Assembly: GCA_963971405.1 (NCBI GenBank)
Contig: OZ020491.1
Location: 2,982,910-3,046,909 of the forward strand
Length of the DNA stretch: 64,000 nt
Direction of reading: 5' to 3'
Source of the DNA: Psococerastis gibbosa
Taxonomy: Eukaryota; Arthropoda; Insecta; Psocodea; Psocidae
The stretch's first letter is position 1; each line of letters opens with the position of its first letter. The notes beneath the pieces are model-generated. The model saw nothing but the letters and a program-made list of their open reading frames with translations. It ran no database searches and was not told where the DNA came from. Both the position numbers and the translations under genes were made by a program. Shown here piece after piece: positions 20,321-29,818 of this stretch.

Positions 20321-20522
20321 TATATAGTTATCTAGAGAATTCCACTACTCACGAATTGTGGATGCAATGTACTTCCACTTTTCGATATACTTTTCACGTC
20401 ACTACAACCATTCGATAATGTAGATAAAATAAAAAAAATCGAGGAGCACTTTGCAGTGAACTTTATCACTCTGGATTTTGGACAAAGATATCAAAGCATT
20501 TGAAAATAATAATGCTACATAC
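20321..20522. other. THAP intron remnant, nothing recognised
   Basis: About 200 bases between the LINE 5' end and THAP exon 2. No separate feature seen. Confidence 0.3.
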
Positions 20523-21313
20523 CTTTGGAGTTGGATGATCAGATTCAAGTTTTTGTAAATATATCCCCTGTCGAACAATTTCGCGAAGATAAGACTCTTT
20601 CCGCTGCAGCCATTTGGGGAAGTCAAATAATAAAGGCACGGCGTCCGACATTAATAATAATAGCTTTCTGATACTATTTGGTCGCACCAAATAGGAATAT
20701 CCTTCGAAATGCTGGCCACAGATTCGAGACCATTTAGTGGGCATGTACAAATCTCTTCGCACGACAATAAGCATTTCTTTAACAGTTCATTGTTTAAAGG
20801 AAATCTGAAAAAAAAATGCATAAAATAATAGGATGCAAAGCAGGAAGCATTATGATAAAATTAAAGAAATTGCCACCAAATTCTTCAACTTCTTTTTCTT
20901 ACATAAACAACATTATTCTGTAATTAACTTAAAGTTGGACTGAGGCCTATCACCATGTAAAGGCAAGTACACTTTCGAAGTGATACTGAAATAGCAACCC
21001 ACACTCAACAACATTGTGTCATTATTGGCGCACAATGAGTAAATATTTCAAGACCAAGATAACAAATATTTATTGCATTACATACCATTCAGTCGCATCT
21101 TACTAAGAAATGCGCAACAGGTAATCTTAACCTACATAAATTAGTTTAAATGAAAATAAGGCCATGTAAAACAAAAACATGCATTGTTTGAGGCTTCCAC
21201 AAAAACATCTTAAATTTTAGGTTTCCGAGACAAACGCTGACTTACCTGTGTAAAGGTATATTCGAAATAGATGAAGGACGGGTTTCGCATAAAATTCCTG
21301 CACAATAAACCAT

Positions 21314-21703
21314 TTTTTTCTATATAAAATATTATTTAAAATTTGCTAAATTATAATAGGCAACCATGCTTTTTAAGATGGCGTAGGCCACCAATGCAAT
21401 GGCGGCGACCAGCAGAATGATTTTGATCTTAAAACTGATTCCGCTTATTTTTAGCATACGATATTAATAAAAAGTTTCCATCCAGTATTTTATATAAATC
21501 CGTGTCTCTATACGACATGGTGGCTCCATAGTTTTATTAGCTCCATGGTCTCCACTGTTGGAGTGTTGTCAGGTTGTCTTGCTTGCTTGACCTTGACGAA
21601 ATAACAAATTCACAAATTTTTATATTTTTTATTAGGTTATTATTGCATTTTACTATTATTACAGTTTTCTTTTACATTATTTATCCTTAATTGTAATTTC
21701 TAG
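21314..21703. promoter_or_regulatory. Probable shared promoter of divergent THAP and C2H2 genes
   Basis: 390 bases separate the THAP start codon (minus, 21313) from the C2H2 start codon (plus, 21709). It contains CCACCAATGCAATGGCGG (about 21390), which combines a CCAAT-like and an ATGGCGG (YY1-like) element, and a TTTTTAG-like acceptor directly before 21704, hinting at an upstream noncoding exon of the plus-strand gene. No clear TATA box. Confidence 0.45.
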
Positions 21704-21708
21704 TGACC

Positions 21709-24700
21709 ATGGTAAAAAGAAGATGTCGGATTAAATGTCCTCTATGCCAAATTCATTTTATTACTCTTCAAAGACTAGGCTGGCATTTAAAAGATGTCCA
21801 TGGAGAAAACGTCGAGGCGGAGACAGAAACGTTGTCTTTCCCTAGCTTTCAAGGTGAGAAGCTGCAGAAGCAGAATAACAATGCTTTATTTTGTGCTTTA
21901 GGACATTGATAAATCTTATTTGTCACATTTGTGAAAATAACAGAAATATAATTATAGTTGCAAAAATATACAGAAGAGATGGGCCACGCAAAATAATAGC
22001 AATGTAGGAACAGTGAAGAGGAACACCACCGTCCGATTTCTGGGATCCTCCTCAACCAGACTATACCAAGAAGTATGTTAATTGCTTGATACTTCTAAAA
22101 ATGACGAATTTTCTCACATTTAGGAGTGCGTAGATGGTTGTGTAGCTAGTAAGCAAATAGCGAAAACAGTCAATGGTTTTATTGAGGGAACAGCTGGGCC
22201 GGTCAAAATTTCCAGTCGATTGTGTAGTTATAAGGCCATTATTAAACAACAAAAGTGTATTATATGGCGAAAGCACCAGACTCGTAGTTTGTAATCTTAC
22301 GTCTAACTTCTTTTGACACGAATTTACTTATATTAGGTTTGATGTGCCACCCTCCCACGCTTCGGCTTGAGGGGGCACAGCTTGTGATTTTATGACCACC
22401 TATATTTTGTTGAGAAATACACGGTTTTCTATCTATCTAGCCTATCTACATGTCGCCGATGAGATGCGAGAAGGCATTAATTTACATGAAACTAACCGTA
22501 GTAGGCATATGCCATCATGAAATATTGCTCTGGCACCTGACGTCACACTCGGTGGTCCATGAGAACCAGACTAATGGTCCCCGAGCATGCCTGCAGTGAC
22601 TTAATGAAGAGTTTCTATTCTTCTTGAGTTGCAATCTATGGATTGGTTTGCAGCGAATGTTGTATTTTCCTCCTCCACTCTTGTCTGTTTTGTGCGGTCC
22701 TTTTCAGTCCTTTGTAGGTGTCGCACCCTAGGTCCTTCATGACATCCTCTAGGTACTCCTTCTCTGTCATCCTCTTGAGTTGAGGTGCCTTCAACCATAC
22801 CCTCAATTATGTTCTTGAGGAGCCCTTAGGCGGGTATTCCACATCTGTACAACGTCAATGAAAATTTTGAAATTGAAGGACATTTCAATTTTTCATTGGG
22901 GGCCATTCCATATGTTTTTTCAAAAATTGACAATTTTCAATTGAAGCGTATGCGCCAATAAATTTTTGAAATTTGTTTGCATTTGTTTCTTGAAATTGCA
23001 TTTGTTTTCTTCGTCGCCTTATTATTTAATCCTTATTATAATTTTTATACAGAAATGCGTTCTTTTTAAAGAAATCAATTAAAATAGTTGTACTTGTCAT
23101 ATCTCATGACGCCATTTTTTAACTTTGGTTTGTTTGTTTATGATTTTACCAAAGAACTTCTAATATTCTAATATTTTACTCTATGATCAATTGATAATTG
23201 ATCAAGTTTAACAATGGCATAGAGTAAAATTGAAATGTCCTTCAATTTCATAATTTTCATTGGCGATGTACGTATGTGGAATGGGCGCCTTAGTGTCTCT
23301 CTCTTTTCTTGTTGAAATAGTTGCCATAATAGCTAGTTTCCAAGTTTCACATTAACTTTGTCGTACATTAAAATCGTACTGTAACCTAGGGGATATCATT
23401 GAAAGCCTTCTAATTCTTAATAATAATAGATGTCAGGGGTGGTCCGCAGGGAGATGTTGTCGGCCGGACTGGTCCGCAGACCGTCCCTGGTAGGGAACCA
23501 CTCTGGTAGATGAACCCCCGGTGCTTTTAATAAACTTGACTTTGACTAATTTATTTATTCTTTGTTGCTACAGATTTTTTGAAATGGAAGTCTGAAATGG
23601 AAATTAATACGTATACATCGTATGTTACTAGTAATTCAGGTCGACGGCAATTAAAGGGCAATATACAAAAATTTTACTACAATTGCCATAGATCTTCGTT
23701 AAACACCACTCTGGCGCCCGATGATCCGGCCCGGAAGCATAAAATAAAAGCGAATGGCTGCGTCAAAATTGGGGCAACGTGTCCATCGAGAATAAATGCC
23801 ACGCAACGTGTAGATGGGAGTGTGGAGGTACTGTTTATTAAGAAGCATTTGGGCCATGATATCGAAGCCCGAAAGCTATTCCTTCATAAATCCTTTCGTG
23901 ATGAAATTGCTGGTGAGTAGCTGTTGTAGGGGTATTCACTGCATTTCGATTTCCCTAAGGGGAAGTAGGAATAGAATTCCAGTTTTTCTACGATAGAATA
24001 ATAATTCCATAAGGAAATGTATTTCAAAACATTCCCCCACTTTCCCGAACTACTTGGTTGGGTAAACTGAGCTTCGGAAATCGAAAACGCCAAATGGTCA
24101 TATTTGTTGTTGTTTTCCATTTGAGTTTTTTTTTTTTTATATTTAATTTAAAAAAAAAATTAATAATAATAAATTATTTATTATTAATAATATATATTAT
24201 ATATATAATAATAATAATTAATAAATTAATAATAAAAAAAAGGAAACATATGGCAAGAGGTGGGCTACAGCAGATGTTCTGAAGAAGGCAAAGAAACTTT
24301 GGAATTAAGATAGGTTAGGTTGGGTAAAGCCGGAAACGTAGAGGCACACGTTTCCATGGCAATTATTTTTCTGCCCAGAAAAAGTTCTATTCCTACTTTC
24401 CCTTGGGGAAATCGAAACGCAGTGAATACCCTAATTATGGGTATTCACTGTGTTGGTAGAAGAGGGAAATTGGGAAAGTAGAGAAATAGCTCAGTGTGAA
24501 GATACCCTCCGCCAATCATAGAAATAGAAATAGAAAAACCTAACCTAACTTACCTTCAAAGTTTCTATGTCTTTTGCTATCAACTCATAAACATCTGCTT
24601 TAGGTAGTCCACCTCTTGCCACATGTTTCCTCTTGTTGTTTTGTATATTAATTTTTGTCGCTGAGCTCATTTTTTAAATTGAATAACAATTAAAAGCAAA

Positions 24701-27700
24701 ATTCAAATTCAAGACAACAACAAATATGGCCGTTTTCTATTCCCCAAGTGCAGTTCCCCAACCTACCGGTTGGGCAACGTGGTAAGCGTAGTGAAACACG
24801 TTTCCATGGCATTCTTTTTCTACGGAGAAAAAATGAAGTTCTATTTTTCTATTTTCCCTCATTTTTCTACTTTCCCTTAAGGTAAACCAAACACAGTGAA
24901 TATCGCTTTTGAGAACAAGAGACTAGCAAAATTTATCAACATAAATAATCATCTCCATGTAAGTTATCTGACTAAAAAATAATAATGTCCAGAAAGACAT
25001 CTTAGGCGCCCATTCCACCGACCGGCTAGGGCTATTTACAAAAACGGTGACGTGGTAGCAGACATTCAAGACTTAGGTAGCGTTTCCAGCGACCTCGCAT
25101 TGCAGAATGCAAATGACATTGACGGAAATTACAATTTTTCTTTTTATAGAAATCTATGAAAATGTTTGTATTTAACATATCCCATGACGCCATTTTTTAA
25201 TTTTAGTTTGTTTGTGATTTTACTGTATGATCATTGATCAACTTTAACTATGGCATAGAGGAAAATAAACATTTCCGTCAATTCTGCAATGCGAGGTCGG
25301 TGGAAACCCCGCCTAAGTCTTGAATGTCTGCTACCACGTTTTTGTAAATATCCCTAGCCGGTCGGTGGAATGGGCGCCTTATGAGCCTAGGTCTACATAC
25401 GATAGGATGGCACTTGGAACACTTCGTATCTTCGATAACTTGAAGAAGCGGAACTCTGAGTTTATTCGATTTTATACGTGTTCCAAGTATCCTAGCGTGG
25501 TTGGGTAGTGTCATGTGACGTCATGTGACGTCATACTTGCATGTGTGGACTTGTAGTCTACGCCACATTAATCAAGAGATTGGTGAGAACTCATTCCTTC
25601 ATATTTATATATAAGGCGGGGTTTCGACCGACTGGCTAGGGCTAAATACAAATACGGTGACGTGGTAACAGACATTCATGACTTATGTGGGCTTTCCACC
25701 GACCTCGCATTGCAGAATGCAAATGACATTGACGGAAATGTTTGTTTTTCTTTTTATAGAAATCTATTAAAATGTTTGTTATTAACATATCCCATGACGC
25801 CATTTTTTAATTTTAGTTTGTTTGTTTGTGATTTTACTCTATGATCATTGATCAATTTCAACTATGGCAAATGGAAAACAAACATTTCCGTCTATGTCAT
25901 TTGCATTCTGCAATGCGAGGTCGGTGGAAACCCCGCCGAAGTCTTGAATGTCTGCTACCACGTCACCGTTTTTGTATTTAGCTCTAGCCGGTCGGTGGAA
26001 ACCCCGCCTATGGCGCATATTCCACCTACGTCAATAGTAAATGTGGTATTGACGTGGTAGCAGACATTTTTAGACTGTCTTTAATGTCTGCTACCACGTC
26101 CTTCGACCAATGCCAACGACTCCATGAATTTCGGACATTATTTGTCTTGTTTCCGTATGCATTACAACGTCTACAAGTGATAATGGACAAGCTTACCATT
26201 GACGTAATGTAACAGGTGAAAGCATGACTTTGGCGGGGTTTCCACATACGTCAATCGTCAATGAGAAATGTGAAAATGACGTAAATTGACGTGGTAGCAG
26301 AATTTTTAGTATGTATGTATTTAATGTCTGCTAAAACGTCATTTTCACATTCCTCATTGACGATTGACGTATGTGGAAACCCCGACTTAACCCAGTAACG
26401 AGTCAGTACTGTCGTACACGCAAACTACTCTAATCTTAGGAAGTCCCCAATAAGTGGCATTCCGAATTTGAACCCCGGGTGTGTTATTAATAATCATAGT
26501 ACAATACATGTATGTATGTTCAGCAACGTAGATCATTGGGATCCCTCACTAGGTGCGCTTTTTTAGCACGTGGAAGTTAGGAGCACCCAATAATTACAAT
26601 ACGAAGTACAAACAGTCAAAATCTTACATTAGTGCAAATTTACAATAGTATGCTTTGTGCAATAAATGAATATTGATTGGTTGGTACCTACCTAATACCC
26701 ATTGAAATAAATATAGACTAGACTACACGGTAACAACATCCGGGTGTTCAAATAAATGTGATTTGCATTTCCTACTAAATTCAGTCTGGCTTCCTATGTA
26801 GATTAGATCAGGGGGTAGCATATTAAATGTATAAATAAATAAATATATATATTTCTGTTAAATTATACAATAGAAGTAATCAAGAAAGTATAAAGGAAAA
26901 TCGTTAAAATGTCGTCAAAATCAGGCAGTTCTGTCATTGTCATTGTCATTGTGCTAGTGCCTCAGTGACAGTGTAGAAAGTTTTCTCTAAGAGATGGTTT
27001 CTAAGCAATTTAGGGAAGTTACAAGCATTTTTCTTCATCGCTCTCAGTTCAATCAGGAGGTTTTTAAGGTAGGCGAAATCTTGTAGTATAGGATCCAGTC
27101 ACTCACACTTGGCTATGCGTGGCGCTGGTCTTTCAAGGTCTCCCCGTTACTTCGTGTAGGTGTGAAAGTGAAAGAAAAAAAAATTGGAAAGTCTTCTTGA
27201 AGAATTCAACGTACGGTCGGAGATGATGCGCGCTACGTTCTGGCGAGCTCTGCTTTAAGTCGTTCCCTGTAGTCTATTCCCTGATCTCAAAAAGTGTGTT
27301 TGGAGAATTGTGCAAATAAAAAGATTTCAATTATTATTATATTACTTCAGGATAATGTCCCTTAGATGTAATACACTAATAGAATAATAATGGTAAAGTA
27401 ATCGTTTGGACATGTATCTGTGACTACTGAATAAACGCTTTAATAATGCAGGTATTAGGCGGCTATTCTGTCATTTGTGCATTAAAAATTGATGAGATGT
27501 TTGTTTTAAGGAGACTATTATTATACTTAACTTATTTATTATAAATTAAGTTATAATATGGTAGACTTATTATTGATGTCTACTGTACATAATAGTCTCC
27601 TTAAAACAAACATCCCATCAATTTTTAATGCACCAATGACGGATTATTGACAGGAATAGCCGCCTTATAGCATTGTTCATATTACAGGAAAATTGCAACA

Positions 27701-28241
27701 AGGAATTTCGCAAGCAAGAATTCTGGACGATATACGGAATGAGTCTCCACCAAATATTAGAAAATTGATCGTCAATAAGAAAGATTTTCAGAATATTATC
27801 CGAGGCTACCATATCGGTCCTGGCAAGGCACGAACAGACGGGGATGACGTAGCAGGCGATCAGCTGTGTCCAAGTGAAACGGGGGAACTTGTGGAAGAGA
27901 GCTGTTCGCCGGACATTCGTGGCATTAAGAGAACCAAACTGAAGCAAAGCCTCCATTTAGTTATGGGCTTAATTTGCCAAAATTATGTAAGTGATTCGAA
28001 ATGGGATATTATGCAGAAACATATAGATGCACTACTAGCCATTTTAAGGGACTGTCCAAAGATAATTTTCCCTCATCAGAAAAAGAATAATGTAAATGAA
28101 AAAATTGAGAAGATACCTATAGTTATTCGCAAGAGGAAGAGAAGTGTAGATTCCCGTTCAAGTACAGAAGCAGCATACATTTTAGAAGGATTGGCGAAAC
28201 GCTCGAAAAACTCGGAAAACTTCTGTGCCGTCACATTGTGA
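21709..28241 (+). CDS. C2H2 finger plus FLYWCH/MULE-type DNA-binding protein
   Basis: Exons 21709-21853, 23574-23912 and 27688-28241 join in phase (all junctions phase 1, GT-AG) to 345 aa. Start: ACCATGG, a good context. Residues about 7-31 form one C2H2 finger (C-x2-C-x12-H-x4-H, CPLCQIHF...WHLKDVH). Exon 2 gives a module with YYNCHRS, NGCVKIGATCPSRI and KKHLGHD, a C...C...HxxH arrangement as in FLYWCH/WRKY-GCM1 zinc fingers that precede MULE transposases. The exon 2/3 junction reads RDEIAGKLQQGISQARILDD, then NKKDFQNIIRGYHI, also typical of that N-terminal region. The catalytic transposase domain is absent; the C-terminus is a basic tail with RKRKRS, a likely nuclear signal. Probably a domesticated transposase N-terminus acting in the nucleus. 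Role unknown. Confidence 0.75.
21854..22828. other. Intron 1 of the C2H2 gene, left part
   Basis: No ORF or clear repeat ends recognised. A GC-richer patch at 22340-22380 (CCACCCTCCCACGCTTCGGC) and the pyrimidine-rich 22650-22760 are unassigned. Confidence 0.3.
22829..23289. mobile_element. MITE with TTA duplication (GGCG-ATTCCAC family)
   Basis: Flanked by TTA (22826-22828 and 23290-23292). Ends GGCGGGTATTCCACAT and ATGTGGAATGGGCGCC are inverted. The subterminal GTACAACGTCAATGAAAATT block is mirrored near 23250. A 3-bp TWA duplication and short inverted ends fit Harbinger-type MITEs. No coding capacity. Confidence 0.7.
23293..23573. other. Intron 1 right end
   Basis: A GC-rich patch at 23430-23530 (GTCCGCAGGGAGATG and GGTCCGCAGACCGTCC) resembles part of a dispersed repeat but has no second copy here. 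Ends at the acceptor TTGCTACAG. Confidence 0.3.
23930..24431. mobile_element. MITE with GGGTATTCACTG ends, copy 1
   Basis: Inverted ends GGGTATTCACTGCATTTCGA and its complement near 24412-24431. The interior has an AT-rich microsatellite-like core (24130-24240). It begins only 17 bases after the exon 2 donor of the C2H2 gene. Confidence 0.7.
24439..24905. mobile_element. MITE with GGGTATTCACTG ends, copy 2
   Basis: Starts GGGTATTCACTGTGTTGG at 24439 and ends with ACACAGTGAATAT near 24904. Shares the ACACGTTTCCATGGCA block with copy 1 (near 24345 and 24796). Directly next to copy 1. Confidence 0.65.
25005..25378. mobile_element. Long-palindrome MITE (GGCGCCCATTCCA family), copy 1
   Basis: TTA duplicated at 25002-25004 and 25379-25381. 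Ends GGCGCCCATTCCACCGACCG and its complement. Both arms carry GTGGTAGCAGACATTCAAGA, followed by a mirrored ACCTCGCATTGCAGAAT block. About 374 bp, nearly a full hairpin around TGATCATTGATCA. Confidence 0.8.
25615..26008. mobile_element. Long-palindrome MITE, copy 2
   Basis: Same family as 25005-25378 but with GGCGGGGTTTC-type ends; flanks TAA and TAT, so the duplication is imperfect. Subterminal GTGGTAACAGACATTCATGA on the left, TCTTGAATGTCTGCTACCAC on the right. Confidence 0.75.
26012..26101. mobile_element. Short related MITE fragment
   Basis: Begins GGCGCATATTCCACCTACG and contains GACGTGGTAGCAGACATT with its mirror GTCTGCTACCACGTC about 30 bases later. No clear right end or target duplication. 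Confidence 0.5.
26232..26386. mobile_element. Short MITE, GGCGGGGTTTCC ends
   Basis: 155-bp near-perfect hairpin: GGCGGGGTTTCCACATACG and its complement, with GACGTGGTAGCAGA and TCTGCTAAAACGTC flanking the centre. Same subterminal motif as the larger copies. Confidence 0.7.
26486..26716. repeat. Dispersed repeat, copy A
   Basis: About 230 bases shared with 45942-46195 in the same orientation, including GGGATCCCTCACTAGGTG, TTTTTTAGCACGTGGAAGT and AGTCAAAATCTTACATTAG. No ORF or obvious ends. Confidence 0.7.
26717..27454. other. Intron 2 of the C2H2 gene, nothing recognised
   Basis: No recognisable coding or terminal repeats. Contains a short GTCATT triplication (about 26933-26950) and AT-rich stretches. 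Confidence 0.3.
27458..27664. mobile_element. MITE (GGCGGCTATTC subfamily) beside a splice acceptor
   Basis: Flanked by TTA (27455-27457, 27665-27667). Ends GGCGGCTATTCTGTC and GAATAGCCGCC; arms share GTTTGTTTTAAGGAGACTAT with its mirror. Its right end is about 20 bases before exon 3 of the C2H2 gene, so the polypyrimidine/branch region of that intron lies in or next to MITE sequence. Confidence 0.75.
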
Positions 28242-28656
28242 AATATTGTCCAATCCCAGCTACATACAGGCAGACGGAAAAAATACGATGGTTGTGGCTA
28301 GAGTTCTATTTGTAGAAGAGGTGGGACATTCCAGTGGGCAAAAAAAAAAAAAACATTTTTGAACTCTGCTACGTTTTTTCAATGCGATTTCAAAGAAATT
28401 AAAACTTATTTTTTTTGGTGAGAAGCGAATAGAACTCTTGTTGGTAACCACATATCGTGGTTGTTTTTAAGGCCCGGTGCAGAAAGGAAGACCTGCTGTA
28501 TCAGTACTCCTGCGAGAATTTTCAAGTTATAGGTCATATATCATATTATTATTATTATTATTATTATTAGTGTTCATTGGGTGTCCCAAAGGGACCAAAG
28601 ACGTAGGCCACAAATGAGGGCCCATCGAACACCCTAATTAATTTTTACAACACAGT

Positions 28657-29703
28657 TTATCTCTCGAATACGGAACTGTGTCGCATTAGGTCAGCGACGG
28701 CAGAGGGGAATAATTCCACTTGTTCCTCTTCTATATACGGAGCTCCGAAGTACTCTAGACGCTTCCTCCACAGCGCTGGGCATCTGAAGAGCAGATGTGA
28801 CGAGGTCTCTTCCTCCTCTGCGCAGTGCCTGCAAGATGTATTTTCCGCTGTGACAGCGTGAATAGTCAGTAAGTGCTTCTTAAAAGGGCCGTGTCCTGTT
28901 AAGGCTGCTATTACTGATCTAACACTGTTCCTGCTGAGTTGTAGCAGTTTTTTAGTCCAGGAAGGACAAGGTTTTTGTATCAAAAGTTTTGATAGACCCT
29001 TGGCATTTTTACGCCAGAAAGTTGCGAACTTCCTTCTTGTCTCTTCACTTGCCCTTCTCTTCATCAGGGAAAGCGCTATCGGCAGCAAAGGCTCAGGGCC
29101 AACGGGTGCTGTTTCCGAGCCTTCTCTAGCTAGTGAGTCTGCTACCTCGTTGCCTTCGATGCCCTCATGCCCAGGTACCCAAATTAGGTCAACTGAAAGC
29201 CCCAATTGATTAAGCCTTCTCAGAGTTTGCTTACATTGCAGTACTGTTGCAGATCGAGTTACTGGGTTAGCGATTGCGAATAAAGCCGCTTGACTGTCGG
29301 AGCAAATCACAATTTTTTCCATGTGGTAGACTTCATTTTCCAATGTGATCTCCATGGCTTTCATGATTGCAAATACCTCCGCCTGAAAGACTGTCGTATG
29401 CCTCCCCAATGGTATTGCTAATGAGAGAGCTGGGTCAGCGCAATATATTCCGGCTCCTTCCAGTAGGGATCCATCTGTGTACCAGATTCTACCTTCTGGG
29501 ACAAAACTTCCGGACAGCCATTCTTCGCGCGTAGGGAAACATGGAATAGGTACTACATCTAGGATAATACTTTTTGACATGTAATCCTGTGGCATTAATA
29601 CCTCCTCGATATTTATTTGCTTTTCACTTATGATGGATGAGTGACTGGTGTACTGGGTATTGTTTTGCCACAATCCGCTGCAATTCAGCCTTAGAGCCGA
29701 CAT
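28657..29703 (-). CDS. LINE RNase H and C-terminal segment (part of broken ORF2)
   Basis: 348 codons open. RNase H motifs in order: WYTDGSLLEGAG (first Asp), QAEVFAIMKAME (Glu), CSDSQAALF (second Asp), VPGHEGIEGNEVADSLA (third region). A Cys/His cluster follows, CRHCAEEEETSSHLLFRC, common at the end of I/Jockey-type proteins. Separated from the RT frame by stops and frameshifts in the intervening 115 bases. Confidence 0.85.
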   Translation of the reverse strand: MSALRLNCSGLWQNNTQYTSHSSIISEKQINIEEVLMPQDYMSKSIILDVVPIPCFPTREEWLSGSFVPEGRIWYTDGSLLEGAGIYCADPALSLAIPLGRHTTVFQAEVFAIMKAMEITLENEVYHMEKIVICSDSQAALFAIANPVTRSATVLQCKQTLRRLNQLGLSVDLIWVPGHEGIEGNEVADSLAREGSETAPVGPEPLLPIALSLMKRRASEETRRKFATFWRKNAKGLSKLLIQKPCPSWTKKLLQLSRNSVRSVIAALTGHGPFKKHLLTIHAVTAENTSCRHCAEEEETSSHLLFRCPALWRKRLEYFGAPYIEEEQVELFPSAVADLMRHSSVFER

Positions 29704-29818
29704 ACTTACTTACTTACTAGCCAACGCCCACCCTTGGCATCTGAGCCATTTGGTGACGCCGACATAAAGGCCGCCTCTTGAATGGTCAGTTCTAGAGGTG
29801 GAAAGTTTAGAGCTACCA

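Larger units (their letters stand above)
14465..21313 (-). pseudogene. THAP-domain zinc-finger gene, frameshifted
   Basis: Three minus-strand exons join in phase: 21313-21246 (starts MVYCAGILC, donor GTAAG), 20804-20523 (acceptor TTTTTTCAG, donor GTATGT) and 14599-14465 (acceptor TTCTTTCAG, stop at 14467-14465). The product carries a THAP C2CH zinc finger, a DNA-binding domain often derived from P-element transposases: Cys4 and Cys9 (C-x4-C), HRFP at the exon 1/2 junction, SRICGQHF supplying the second C-x2-H, and DAVPLLFDFP as the AVPTIF-like box. Between LLKK and LIVVRRD the frame shifts: a codon that should be TGG (the conserved Trp) reads TG, a one-base deletion near 20772, and reading on in frame meets stops. 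Restoring phase would give about 161 aa, mostly the domain plus a Ser/Thr-rich tail. Either a recent pseudogene or an assembly error. Intron 2 holds a whole LINE. Confidence 0.8.

Noticed and set aside
27693-28241. Independent 182-aa gene
   Set aside because: It starts at a TTG within the frame and joins in phase to the 23574-23912 exon, so it is the last exon of the C2H2 gene.
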